DNA of 53,419 nucleotides. It comes from Raoultibacter timonensis (GTDB lineage Bacteria > Actinomycetota > Coriobacteriia > Coriobacteriales > Eggerthellaceae). This document shows, piece by piece, positions 34,900 to 42,662 of the stretch. The stretch is taken from positions 880,240 to 933,658 of the forward strand of contig NZ_LT964679.1 of assembly GCF_900240215.1 (NCBI RefSeq). The letters are read 5' to 3'. The position numbers were made by a program, and so were the translations under genes. Within the stretch, counting starts at the first letter, position 1, and every line of letters begins with the position of its first letter. The notes under the pieces were generated by a model. That model was not told the origin of the DNA. It worked only from the letters and a program-made list of their open reading frames with translations, and did no database searches.

Positions 34900-35346
34900 A
34901 TGCGCTGTCCTTCATGTGGTTATGCTGAATCGAAAGTCGTAGACTCGCGCCCCTCGGAAGACGGCGCGTCGATACGGCGAAGAAGGGAATGCCTCGATTG
35001 CGGGCGTCGGTTCACCACCTACGAGCGCCTTGGCGACAATCCCCTCGTTATCGTTAAATCCGACGGATCTTCCGAAGCCTACAATCGCGAAAAGCTGTTC
35101 AGGGGCGTTCTCATCGCTTGCGCCAAGAGACCCATTTCCTCCGAGCAGATTGCGATCCTGATCGACGATATCGAGCTGGAGCTGCGTAACGACATGCGCA
35201 GCGAGATCAAATCGAAGGATCTCGGTGAGATGGTCCTCGCTCGTCTCCGTAAACTCGATGACGTCGCTTACGTCCGATTTGCAAGCGTGTACAAAGATTT
35301 CCAGAACATCGAGGAATTCGCTACCGCGCTCGAGGGGCTGGATTAG
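34900..35346 (+). CDS. nrdR: Transcriptional repressor NrdR
   Basis: A 148-residue repressor of ribonucleotide reductase genes that senses ATP/dATP. The zinc ribbon (CPSCGYAESKVVDSR...CLDCGRRFTTYE) is followed by an ATP-cone domain (VIVKSDGSSEAYNREKLFRGVLIAC). The start follows AAAGGAG. dut lies three bases downstream, so both act on deoxynucleotide supply. Confidence 0.97.
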   Translation: MRCPSCGYAESKVVDSRPSEDGASIRRRRECLDCGRRFTTYERLGDNPLVIVKSDGSSEAYNREKLFRGVLIACAKRPISSEQIAILIDDIELELRNDMRSEIKSKDLGEMVLARLRKLDDVAYVRFASVYKDFQNIEEFATALEGLD

Positions 35347-35349
35347 GCC

Positions 35350-35793
35350 GTGGCGGAAATAGAAGTTCCCATACGGCTTGTCGATAAGGATCTCGAGATG
35401 CCCGCCTATGCGTATCCGGGCGATGCCGGACTCGACCTGAGATCGTCTGTCGATATAGAGCTCGCTCCCTTTCAGCGAGCGCTTATTCCGACGGGTATCG
35501 CGATGGCTATTCCTGAGGGTTATGCCGGATTCGTGTTGCCTCGTAGCGGATCGGCCATCAAGCACGGGCTTTCGCTGGTCAACGCTCCGGGCCTGATTGA
35601 CAGCAGCTATCGGGGCGAGATAAAGGCCATCGCCATCAACCTCGATCCCGAAAACGTTTTGAGGATACAGAGAGGCGATCGGGTAGCGCAGCTGGTTATC
35701 ATGGCAACGCCGCTTGTTACCCTTTCCGCACAGGAGGAGCTTGAAGCATCGGAGCGCGGAGCCGGTGGATTCGGCAGCAGCGGTTCGGCATGA
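35350..35793 (+). CDS. dut: dUTP diphosphatase
   Basis: Hydrolyses dUTP to dUMP, keeping uracil out of DNA. The 147-residue trimeric-type dUTPase shows all motifs: YPGDAGLDLRSS, PRSGSAIKHGL, the substrate loop GLIDSSYRGEIKAI and the C-terminal ERGAGGFGSSG that closes over the nucleotide. GTG start three bases after the nrdR stop, clearly in the same transcript. Confidence 0.95.
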   Translation: MAEIEVPIRLVDKDLEMPAYAYPGDAGLDLRSSVDIELAPFQRALIPTGIAMAIPEGYAGFVLPRSGSAIKHGLSLVNAPGLIDSSYRGEIKAIAINLDPENVLRIQRGDRVAQLVIMATPLVTLSAQEELEASERGAGGFGSSGSA

Positions 35794-35921
35794 CGATAGC
35801 AGGCGTGGGCGTACACGCCCCCGACATTGCGGGATAAGCGGGCAAACGCAGTTCAACTGCAGAAGATCCCCGCTTTCTCGATACTGGTAGTTTATAAACC
35901 ACATACGCAGCCGCTACCAAA

Positions 35922-35954
35922 GGAAGGGCTCCTACGGGAGTCCTTCCGAGTTTT
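35922..35954 (+). terminator. Terminator of nrdR-dut
   Basis: GGAAGG-CTCC pairs with GGAG-CCTTCC (one mismatch) around a TACG tetraloop, followed by GAGTTTT. A smaller GGGCG-TACA-CGCCC hairpin lies nearer the stop at 35807-35820. Confidence 0.7.
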
Positions 35955-35971
35955 GAAAAGCACGTCCATAG

Positions 35972-36000
35972 TTGACCTTAGAGTAGCTCTAAGGTACTAT
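35972..36000 (+). promoter_or_regulatory. MerR-type promoter with operator in the spacer
   Basis: TTGACC (35972-35977) and TACTAT (35995-36000) are 17 bases apart and hold the palindrome CCTTAGAG-TAG-CTCTAAGG (35976-35994). An operator centred between -35 and -10 is the hallmark of promoters controlled by MerR-family proteins. It faces the MerR-type gene at 36133. Confidence 0.75.
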
Positions 36001-36008
36001 TTCCTTAA

Positions 36009-36060
36009 CCCTTAGAGTAACTCTAAGCTCATAGAGAAATGGTTAGAGTTACTCTAAGGG
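36009..36060. repeat. Two further operator copies forming an 18-bp inverted repeat
   Basis: CTTAGAG-TAA-CTCTAAG (36011-36027) and TTAGAG-TTA-CTCTAA (36043-36057) are palindromes of the same motif. Taken together, 36009-36026 and 36043-36060 are perfect inverse copies around a 16-base loop, in the leader of the MerR-type gene. They could be extra regulator sites or an RNA hairpin. Confidence 0.7.
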
Positions 36061-36132
36061 TGACGTTGTTTGCAATAGAGGCTCGTAAGTTCGATCTGTC
36101 GGCAGAGCGCTGCTCGAGGTTTCGGAGGTTCC

Positions 36133-36546
36133 ATGATCGATCATGTGCTGGGAAACAATCATTCGGGCAATGATGGCGCTCCGCGGTACTCGATCAGTGA
36201 GGTGTCGGAAATGACCGGCATATCTGCATTCACTATTCGATACTACGACAAGTGCGGGTTCTTTCCGAAGCTCCAGCGCGGCAAAAACAACGTGAGATCG
36301 TTTGCCGATCAAGATATCGCCGCGTTACATCTTGTTGATGCTTTGAGGAAAAGCGGGTTGTCTATCGAAGGCATCCAGTATTATGTCAGACTAAGCCTCA
36401 AGGGAGATTCGAGTCGCAAGGAGCGCATGGCCATCCTTGAGGCTCGGGAAACCGTACTCGAGTATCAGCGTGAGGAGTTGGGCGAAAGCCTCAAAACGCT
36501 GCACAGGGAGTACGGGGGCTTGGAAAACAGCAGCGAAGGCTTCTGA
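36133..36546 (+). CDS. MerR family transcriptional regulator
   Basis: A 137-residue regulator whose N-terminus is a MerR winged helix (YSISEVSEMTGISAFTIRYYDKCGFFPKLQRGKNNVRSFADQDIAALHLVDALRKSGLSIEGIQYYV) followed by a dimerisation coiled coil. No cysteine cluster for metal sensing is present; the C-terminus resembles the NmlR/aldehyde or multidrug branch. The start follows GGAGG. It is preceded by a promoter and three palindromes of matching type, so autoregulation is very likely. The effector is unknown. Confidence 0.9.
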   Translation: MIDHVLGNNHSGNDGAPRYSISEVSEMTGISAFTIRYYDKCGFFPKLQRGKNNVRSFADQDIAALHLVDALRKSGLSIEGIQYYVRLSLKGDSSRKERMAILEARETVLEYQREELGESLKTLHREYGGLENSSEGF

Positions 36547-36643
36547 AGCCCTCTCGGCCCGAAGAAGGTTAAAAAACAACGAGCTAGGAGTCGTTAGAGT
36601 TCAAGATAGGGCCTTAGAACGGCTCTCAGAGCTTCGTTTGTAA

Positions 36644-36667
36644 AAGCCCAGTTCAGAGGCTTGTTTT
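36644..36667 (+). terminator. Weak terminator after the MerR-type gene
   Basis: AAGCC pairs with GGCTT (36644-36662) and is followed by GTTTTTA. A degenerate copy of the upstream operator motif (CCTTAGAACGGCTCT, from 36612) lies just before it. Confidence 0.4.
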
Positions 36668-36688
36668 TAGCATATGAAAGGAAAACAG

Positions 36689-37120
36689 ATGGCAGACGAG
36701 CAAAATCAGCCACCGCAGCCCTCAAATCCCCAGCAATTCAACTACAACGACGGACGTGAGCTCAAGTCCGCGCAGAACCTTGTGATTGCAGCAAGCATCA
36801 CCGGGCCTGTTTCGATGGTGATCGGCGGTGTGTTTTTAGGCATCGTCGGATTGGTATGCGGAATCCTTGCATATCGGAAGATCCGGGCGCTTCGGGCAAA
36901 AGGCGGAACGATCGGACTCGTGGCCTCAAGGCTTCGTACGGCGTGCATAGTGGCTCTGGTGGTAACGGCCATAGCGTTGGTTTTGAATATAACGTATGTG
37001 GTATCCGTATATCCGCTTATGGTGGAAGCGCTTGAGACGGGCGATTACTCGAAGTTGTTCCCGCAAGGAACTGCGCCATCGACTGGTGGGTCGAACAGCG
37101 GAAACGCAACTTGGGGCTAA
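36689..37120 (+). CDS. Small membrane protein, DUF4190-like
   Basis: A 143-residue protein with a Gln/Pro/Asn-rich start, then two membrane segments (SITGPVSMVIGGVFLGIVGLVCGILAY and TACIVALVVTAIALVLNITYVV) split by a basic loop (RKIRALRAKGGTIGLVASRLR), and a Gly/Ser tail. This layout resembles the DUF4190 proteins often found beside regulators. The ATG at 36689 follows AAAGGAAA; an ATG at 36674 lies before that site. It may be controlled by the adjacent MerR-type protein. Confidence 0.65.
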   Translation: MADEQNQPPQPSNPQQFNYNDGRELKSAQNLVIAASITGPVSMVIGGVFLGIVGLVCGILAYRKIRALRAKGGTIGLVASRLRTACIVALVVTAIALVLNITYVVSVYPLMVEALETGDYSKLFPQGTAPSTGGSNSGNATWG

Positions 37121-37520
37121 GAGTGGCAAAAGGCGGTTCGACGCTTCATCCCACATTGGAATCCAAATTATTGATAATACATCTTATGTAAAGCTGCAAT
37201 AGCGTGTAAGACGGGCGGCGTAGCGGGGTTAATTGCAATCTGAACTGCACGTATCTATGTGTGGTTTGCGAAGAAGTGCTTTTACTGCTGCAATTATACC
37301 TCCTATAGCGCGTTCCGTGGGTGCGGTTAGTCTTGCAACTTTTCCAGCTGATACGCCTTGTGTGTGCGCCTTGTGGACGGCATACGCGCAAATAGAACCC
37401 TCTGTTTAACCAATTGCAAGACTTATTGCACCAGCTATGCTGCAGAGGCCGCATTTTTTTCGTCTCGCTATGGGGTTGTCTCGCCTTCCGGGCTTGCCGC
37501 TTAAAACACCTTTTTCGCTT
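37121..37520. other. Gene-free accessory stretch before the IS30-type element
   Basis: Four hundred AT-richer bases with no convincing gene. It holds the left copy of a 28-bp direct repeat (37227-37254), and a TTGCAAGACT motif (from 37414) also found near 47258. Confidence 0.4.
37227..37254 (+). repeat. 28-bp direct repeat, left copy
   Basis: It matches 40450-40477 at 26 of 28 positions, starting GGTTAATTGCAATCTG and ending TGCACGTAT. The two copies bracket the transposase and recombinase genes, 3.2 kb apart. Confidence 0.7.
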
Positions 37521-38865
37521 CTACAGATCCACGAGACCAGGTTTCATGACCACTTCCTCTGGAGCGATTCGCTCGATGCCGAGTCCGTCGAACAGCTCCT
37601 CGGGAAGCACCTGAGATGCCAGTTGGTACGGCGAGGCACCGCCTAGGGCGGGTCTGCCGTACGAGTTCACATGCGAGCACACCACGGCAAGCTTGCGAGC
37701 TGTCAGATGTTGGAACGAAGTACCTTTCGGGATGATCTTCCTCAGTTCGACGTGGTTCTTTTCGCAACGGCCTTTCTGCCCAGACTTCATCGGATCGCAG
37801 TAGTAGACGCTACAGCGCCTCCCCTTTCCTTTGCAGGATTTCTCGAGCGCATGGAAATCGAGGAACTCCGAGCCGCGATCGGTCAAGATGACTCCGAACC
37901 ATTTCTTGAACGCCCTTGCCCCTACCAGGTTTTCGATCATGTCGAGCGCCCTTCCGACCACGCTTTGGTTCTTTGCGGGTAGGTACAGCATGAGCTGGAA
38001 GCTGAAGCGTCTGAACAGCAGCGTAAGAATCGCCTTGTCGCACCCTTTCGCCGATACCACGCAATCCATCTCCACTGCGTTCATCTGCTCTTCAGAAGGC
38101 AGCTTCGAAAAATCTTCGTACGTCCTCCCGTCCAGGTCGTGCCTGGGCACGGGAGGGTCTTCTTTCTTTTTGCGGATTTTGAACACGACTTTCTTGGGAA
38201 GGTCCAGGTTCACGATGCTGTCGAAGACCCCCATCTCGACGTAGTTGTAGAAAGTCCTCAGGGATATGGGCAGCTTTTCCCTGTGGTTCGACCAGATATG
38301 CTCGGGGCTCTGCCCCTTCTTCAGCATCGGCCGAACGAAGTCGGCCATCTCCTCGAGCTGTTCCCTGGTGCAGTCGATCCCGGCCCTCGACTCGATCTTG
38401 CGCTGCATGGCCAGCTCATGCGCCTGCTTGCCGTCGTAGAAGCGGTACTCGTACCCGCATCCCGTGCCGTAGCGCTTCCGACAGTCGTTGCACACGTAGG
38501 GAGGCTTCGTGAGCCACGGGCACAGGTTGGGCTTGAACTCGGGGCACACCTTGTTGCAGAGGCTTTTCTTGCATTTCCTGCAGGTCATGATGCATCCATT
38601 GCCGCAGACGGCCGTGATCCGACACGCGTCCTTCCTCAGGCAGATGCTCCTCGTCTCCACGACCATGAACGACGGGCTCTCCTTCACGGAGTTCCGCTGG
38701 ATCTCCCTCCTCACGGTCGAAGGTTCCACGCCGAGCTTCCTAGCGATATCAGGAATGCTCTCCGAGTCCCTCAGGTTCTCCTCGATGAACATTCTGTCGC
38801 CTTGGGTGAGCTGCCCTCTCTTTTTCTTGGGCATAGAATCACCCCCTTCCCTGCCCGGAAAGCTA
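37480..38865. mobile_element. IS30 family insertion sequence, approximate limits
   Basis: The extent is inferred from the transposase plus the inverse TTCCGGGC matches on each side. I could not identify clear terminal repeats or a target duplication, so both borders are approximate. Confidence 0.45.
37521..38834 (-). CDS. IS30-type transposase
   Basis: A 437-residue DDE transposase. The N-terminus is a HTH_38-type domain (LTQGDRMFIEENLRDSESIPDIARKLGVEPSTVRREIQRN), as in IS30. A cysteine-rich segment (CGNGCIMTCRKCKKSLCNKVC...CNDCRKRYGTGC) follows, probably a zinc finger. The catalytic acids are D in VEMDCVVSA, D in LTDRGSEF and E in RCEKNHVELRKIIPKG. The element looks intact in this frame. 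Ends are unclear: TTCCGGGC occurs in inverse on both flanks (near 37487 and 38853) and may be part of the terminal repeats. Confidence 0.85.
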   Translation of the reverse strand: MPKKKRGQLTQGDRMFIEENLRDSESIPDIARKLGVEPSTVRREIQRNSVKESPSFMVVETRSICLRKDACRITAVCGNGCIMTCRKCKKSLCNKVCPEFKPNLCPWLTKPPYVCNDCRKRYGTGCGYEYRFYDGKQAHELAMQRKIESRAGIDCTREQLEEMADFVRPMLKKGQSPEHIWSNHREKLPISLRTFYNYVEMGVFDSIVNLDLPKKVVFKIRKKKEDPPVPRHDLDGRTYEDFSKLPSEEQMNAVEMDCVVSAKGCDKAILTLLFRRFSFQLMLYLPAKNQSVVGRALDMIENLVGARAFKKWFGVILTDRGSEFLDFHALEKSCKGKGRRCSVYYCDPMKSGQKGRCEKNHVELRKIIPKGTSFQHLTARKLAVVCSHVNSYGRPALGGASPYQLASQVLPEELFDGLGIERIAPEEVVMKPGLVDL

Positions 38866-38906
38866 TCTGGGATAATACACCCACCAACAGAGCTGGAGGA
38901 TACGAC

Positions 38907-39947
38907 ATGACCATCAAAAGCGAGGCAGAGGAGCTATTCGACGAATACGCTTGGGCGAAGCGAATCAAGAAAGATTCGGAGAACGTGTACCGAAGAGGGG
39001 TCATGAGTCTGTCGGAATACACGGAGCGCAAAGGGGCTTCGCTGCTTACGGCATGCAGGGAGGACGTCGAGGCATGGATCGAGGGCAAAACGTACGAGCT
39101 CGCTCCCGCCACGTGTTACAGCTACCTGAGCGTTGTGCGTTGCTTCTACTCGTGGCTAGAGGAGGAAGGTGTGCGAACAAGTCCGGTAAAGGGCGTTTCC
39201 CTTCCTCACTTGGAGCGGGGCGCCAGGGATTCCCTCAAACCGGCGCAGGCTCGAGAAGTCTTGGATGCCCTTAGGCAACGTGCGATCGGAGGAGGCGAGG
39301 CGGACAAACGGGACTACTCTATCGTCTGCTTGGCGCTCCGGTGTTTCGTCCGACCGAAGGAGATGATCGACGCCGATATAGGGGATCTGCATTTTTCCGA
39401 CCGAGAAGCCGTGCTTGTTACGAAGCCCTGGGGTAACACGGAAAAAACGTCGGTTGTGTTGTTCGACGCCGCGACGAAGGCGTCGATCGAAGACTATTTG
39501 GATTCAAGGCGATCCTGTCAACCTGAGGATCCGCTGCTCTCGTCCGTAGCGCGAAGAAACCGAGGCGGCAAGCTGACCTTGAGAACCATTTCGAGGGTAT
39601 TGAGCGAAGCCCTCTCTGTCGTCGGAGGTTCAGCGAAAGACTACAGCTTCGGGAAAACCGCACTGGAGTTGGCCGCCTCAGAGGGGGCGAGCGAGTTGGA
39701 GTGCCGGGAGTTCGCAAGGATGAGAAGCTGGAATCTCGCTATAGAAACCTCCGTCGAGGGAGACAGAAGGAGTGGCAGTATGCACAAGAAAATAGAGGCG
39801 TGCCTTAGTGGCCGTACACCGAGGCCGTACGCCGCTACGATTCCCGCTTCTTCTATCCGCTCGATGGTCAAGCCATTTTCAGACGAAACGCTCTTGCTGG
39901 TGCACGTTGACGACGAAGGTGGGTTGTCAATCGAATCAACACCTTGA
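38907..39947 (+). CDS. Tyrosine-recombinase-like protein with degenerate active site
   Basis: A 346-residue protein with an N-terminal SAM-like core-binding domain (about residues 10-90, ATCYSYLSVVRCFYSWLEEEGV) and a C-terminal domain laid out like a phage integrase. The first Arg box is recognisable (LALRCFVRPKEMIDADIGDL), but the expected HxxR box is replaced by DYSFGKTALELA and no clear catalytic Tyr is present. It may be inactive, or a diverged accessory recombinase. The ATG at 38907 follows GGAGG. It is divergent from the IS30-type transposase and lies inside the pair of 28-bp repeats. Confidence 0.7.
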   Translation: MTIKSEAEELFDEYAWAKRIKKDSENVYRRGVMSLSEYTERKGASLLTACREDVEAWIEGKTYELAPATCYSYLSVVRCFYSWLEEEGVRTSPVKGVSLPHLERGARDSLKPAQAREVLDALRQRAIGGGEADKRDYSIVCLALRCFVRPKEMIDADIGDLHFSDREAVLVTKPWGNTEKTSVVLFDAATKASIEDYLDSRRSCQPEDPLLSSVARRNRGGKLTLRTISRVLSEALSVVGGSAKDYSFGKTALELAASEGASELECREFARMRSWNLAIETSVEGDRRSGSMHKKIEACLSGRTPRPYAATIPASSIRSMVKPFSDETLLLVHVDDEGGLSIESTP

Positions 39948-40199
39948 AATACTGGCATATGTTTCGACCAACGAGATACCTGCAATACCCAAGATATTAT
40001 AAAACGGATCGGAGCCTGCTGCTGTTAATATGGCGAATGTTGTCGCTACGCCGAGTACCGAGACGAAGGCAACGAAACCGACGACGCCCATGTTGTAGCC
40101 CGCGTGGCCCTGGTTGTAGAAAGCTGCGCATGCGAAGATTAAATCATTATCAGAGATCGTCGAAGATTCGCCGCCCTTATGGTTCTCCTGTTTTTGCAT
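39936..40199 (-). CDS. Small hydrophobic ORF, possibly a truncated membrane protein
   Basis: An 87-residue frame with two membrane-like segments (GVVGFVAFVSVLGVATTFAILTA and ILGIAGISLVETYASI). Codon use is GC-rich in third positions like real genes here, but there is no good ribosome site and it overlaps the recombinase 3' end by 12 bases. It could be the start of a transporter cut off by rearrangement. Family unknown. Confidence 0.4.
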   Translation of the reverse strand: MQKQENHKGGESSTISDNDLIFACAAFYNQGHAGYNMGVVGFVAFVSVLGVATTFAILTAAGSDPFYNILGIAGISLVETYASISRC

Positions 40200-40219
40200 G
40201 TCGCTATGGACACAGATAC

Positions 40220-40489
40220 CTAAAAAGGAAATATGAAATTTCGGTACCCATAGCGAGGGACCAAGCGATGTCCTTCTATTCTCCGCTGACGAAGATTCGC
40301 CACTTCTTTTGCATCCTTTTCTTTCATGCCTAATTCAAGACACCTGTTTCTTATTTGTTCCGAGCTAGTTGGCCTCCAGCGCTGGGGGCAGTTCATCATA
40401 TCTGCCTTTAGTTTATTAACTTCCCTGTAATTGAGGTCGTTATTGTAACGGTTAATTGCAATCTGTAATGCACGTATGCAGACCAGGTT
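40220..40489 (-). pseudogene. Hydrophilic ORF without a proper start, possible gene remnant
   Basis: An 89-codon open frame, ending at a stop at 40220-40222, reads as a basic protein (VCIRALQIAINRYNN...MKEKDAKEVANLRQRR). No start codon precedes residue 31; an ATG at 40399 after AAAGG would give 59 residues. Base composition is more AT-rich than the neighbours. The right copy of the 28-bp repeat falls in it. I recognise no family. Confidence 0.3.
40450..40477 (+). repeat. 28-bp direct repeat, right copy
   Basis: Partner of 37227-37254 (26 of 28 identical). A third, inverted and shorter relative lies at 47282-47301. Confidence 0.7.
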
Positions 40490-40661
40490 TCAATTAAGAG
40501 AGGCTGCGCACGCCACCCGACATCTGGAAGGATACGCCTCGGTTGAGGACGTGTTCGGCGAAGACTGCTCTCGAAGGGGCATATCCTTCGAAGAGTCCAT
40601 GGCGGAGTTCGGCATCACCCAGTCTGACCTTGACGCCGCAGATGACCTGGGGATCGAATAA
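40476..40661 (+). CDS. Small acidic ORF of unknown function
   Basis: A 61-residue frame beginning at the end of the 28-bp repeat. The product is acidic toward its C-terminus (EDVFGEDCSRRGISFEESMAEFGITQSDLDAADDLGIE), which reads like a real protein tail. There is no convincing ribosome site. It may be a remnant whose 5' part was lost, or the small partner of the phosphoesterase relic that follows. Confidence 0.4.
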   Translation: MQTRFQLREAAHATRHLEGYASVEDVFGEDCSRRGISFEESMAEFGITQSDLDAADDLGIE

Positions 40662-40730
40662 CCCCCCCCCAAAAAAAAAACAAAAAGAGGGCGACCCAGC
40701 TTGCACGCGCACGAAACGACAGGCAGAGCC

Positions 40731-40898
40731 ATGTTCTACTTCATGTCCAACCTGCACCTGGGTCGCGCCAGCATCATCGAGCTATGCGGTCGGCGGTCAA
40801 GGAAACGAGGGGTTCCGATAGCGCTGTATTCACGATGGGCACCCTACTCCCACGGCTCGAGTGCGGAGATGTTCCTGCCGGCCTTCCTGCCCCAGTGA
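40731..40898 (+). pseudogene. Metallophosphoesterase relic
   Basis: The frame starts MFYFMSNLHLGRASIIELCGR, close to the canonical start of calcineurin-like phosphoesterases (FxSDLHLGHxNII.LC.RP), but with Asp replaced by Asn and the final His by Arg. Similarity stops after about 21 residues and the frame runs into the 3' end of the flavoprotein gene on the other strand. A truncated, dead gene start is the simplest reading. Confidence 0.5.
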
Positions 40899-42463
40899 AC
40901 CGTACCGAGAACGGCCCATCCGCAGGCATTGTAGAACGGGCCGATCCATCCACCCGACGCCATTCCTCCAGCATAAAGCCGAGGTATGGTGTTGCCTGCG
41001 GTATCGAGCACCTGGGTTTCGATGTTGATTGCAAGGCCGCCCGCCGCACCCATCACGATAGGCCGCGTGCGCATGGCATAGTAGGGACCGCCTGTCATGC
41101 CCTCCAAATTGTCGACGCGATGGAAGTCGAGGTCCTCTCCGGCTTCGCAGAAGCGATTGTATCTTTCCACTGTCTCCTTCAGCGCTCGCGGGCTTTCTAA
41201 GCCGATCAACTCCGCGAGCTCTTCAAGGGAGTCGGCTCGGAACAGCGTTCCTTCGGACACCTCTTTATCGGGATCTATCCCTATGCCCATGTTGGTGAAG
41301 TTGGGAAGATGCTCATGATCGGTCACGACGAATACGTTGGGCTCTTTTTCCAGGGCACCGGTACCCGACCGTTCTATTTCATGGTAAATCTCCGAGCACA
41401 GAAAGCCCCATTGGGCGTCCTCTTGCACGAATCTATTGCCCTTCTGGTTAACGTAGATGGCTCCTCCTCGGGGAGGATTGCGGTACATGTTGGGTTCGGG
41501 ATATTCGATGCCGTACGTACTCACCTGGCCAAAGCTCCAGCAATCGCTCATGACGCAAGATTGGCTCATTTCAACGTCGGCGCCGATTTCCAAGCCCATT
41601 CGTATTCCGTCGCCTGTATTGAGAACCGATCCGCGCGCTTTGGATCGGTCAAGCTCCTGTTCGCACATAAGCGTGCCCCAGTACATTTGGCGGTTGTACG
41701 TTCTCGTAAGGTCTTTTCCGAAATCAGGTCCAGCTGTTGCTATCAAAACCCCTTTCTTGGCTTTGTAGTACAGGGTCCTCCCCTTTTTCTCGGCTTCGAC
41801 TCCGATGACCTCCCCTGATCCGTTCAAGACGAGATGGGTTGCTTCCGTGTTGACCTCTTCTTTGATTCCCTCGAACTCCATAGCCTTCTCATGGATTATG
41901 TCGAAATGCCCCGTCGATTCCTTGACGTTATGGAACGACCTCGGAGCCCAAGTGTCCTCAGTATCGAACCCGTGAACCGGTGGGATGATGTCACAGGAGT
42001 CGTACGTTCTTCCCATATCAAGCATCCACTGAAGCTCTTCCGTGCTCGTTTCGCACAATTCCCTTATCTTATCCTCGTCAACGAGTCCGCATCCCCAGGA
42101 GAGCATCTCTTCGGTGTATTTCTCCACGGAATCGGCACCCTCCCACCAGCCGCTCAGCTCCTTTTGCAACTCTGGGTAAAAAGAGAGAATCATACCTGCA
42201 GACAATCGGGTGTTTCCGCCTGCAGCTGGGCTTTTTTCAAGAACGATGACGGTGCTTCCGGCCCGAAGGGCCTCGAGGGCGGCGGCGTACCCGGTACCGC
42301 CTCCTCCAACGACGACAACATCCGCCTCCGCTTCCCACTCGATATCCGGGTTGTTCTTTTGCCCTGCGCCTGCGCTCTGGCTGCATCCCGAAAGACCTGC
42401 CACCATGGCAGCCCCAGCACCGGCCGCCCCGAGCTTCAGAAAGCTGCGCCTGTCCATACTCAT
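40844..42463 (-). CDS. TAT-exported FAD-dependent reductase (fumarate-reductase-like flavoprotein)
   Basis: A 539-residue flavoprotein. The start MSMDRRSFLKLGAAGAGAAMVAGLSGC combines a twin-arginine signal with a lipobox Cys, so it is exported folded and probably lipid-anchored. The FAD dinucleotide loop is VVVGGGGTGYAAALEALRAGSTVIVLEKSPAAGGNT; the C-terminus has GGLAINIETQVLD...IPRLYAGGMASGG, typical of fumarate/urocanate reductase-like enzymes. No haem-binding CxxCH is present, so electrons must come from a partner. The ATG at 42463 follows GAGGAGG. It is divergent from a Fic-like regulator. The substrate is unknown. Confidence 0.88.
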   Translation of the reverse strand: MSMDRRSFLKLGAAGAGAAMVAGLSGCSQSAGAGQKNNPDIEWEAEADVVVVGGGGTGYAAALEALRAGSTVIVLEKSPAAGGNTRLSAGMILSFYPELQKELSGWWEGADSVEKYTEEMLSWGCGLVDEDKIRELCETSTEELQWMLDMGRTYDSCDIIPPVHGFDTEDTWAPRSFHNVKESTGHFDIIHEKAMEFEGIKEEVNTEATHLVLNGSGEVIGVEAEKKGRTLYYKAKKGVLIATAGPDFGKDLTRTYNRQMYWGTLMCEQELDRSKARGSVLNTGDGIRMGLEIGADVEMSQSCVMSDCWSFGQVSTYGIEYPEPNMYRNPPRGGAIYVNQKGNRFVQEDAQWGFLCSEIYHEIERSGTGALEKEPNVFVVTDHEHLPNFTNMGIGIDPDKEVSEGTLFRADSLEELAELIGLESPRALKETVERYNRFCEAGEDLDFHRVDNLEGMTGGPYYAMRTRPIVMGAAGGLAINIETQVLDTAGNTIPRLYAGGMASGGWIGPFYNACGWAVLGTVHWGRKAGRNISALEPWE

Positions 42464-42580
42464 ATCATCCTCCTCTTTTTTGGAATACATGGCACTCATG
42501 CCCTGCTGCACATTATGGAAGGAGGCGGTTTCTCGAATCAACAACGATATTAATAAGGTATTTAAGCAGGTCGAACCACC

Positions 42581-42609
42581 ATCGAAAGAACCTTTCGATT
42601 ATCGAAAGG
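42581..42609. promoter_or_regulatory. Palindromic operator candidate between divergent genes
   Basis: CCTTTCGAT (42591-42599) and ATCGAAAGG (42601-42609) are exact inverse copies around one base, and a further ATCGAAAG lies at 42581-42588. They lie between the flavoprotein gene and the Fic-like gene. A likely binding site for the adjacent winged-helix protein. Confidence 0.6.
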
Positions 42610-42662
42610 AACGGCAGCGGTTATTTGCTAAAATCATCTCAGGGACAACAAGAGAACAGGGG

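Noticed and set aside
38139..38906. Upstream extension of the recombinase frame
   Set aside because: It is antisense to the transposase gene; the real start at 38907 has GGAGG.
42210..42662. Upstream extension of the Fic-like frame
   Set aside because: Most is antisense to the flavoprotein; the rest crosses the intergenic palindrome. A start at 42489 cannot be fully excluded.
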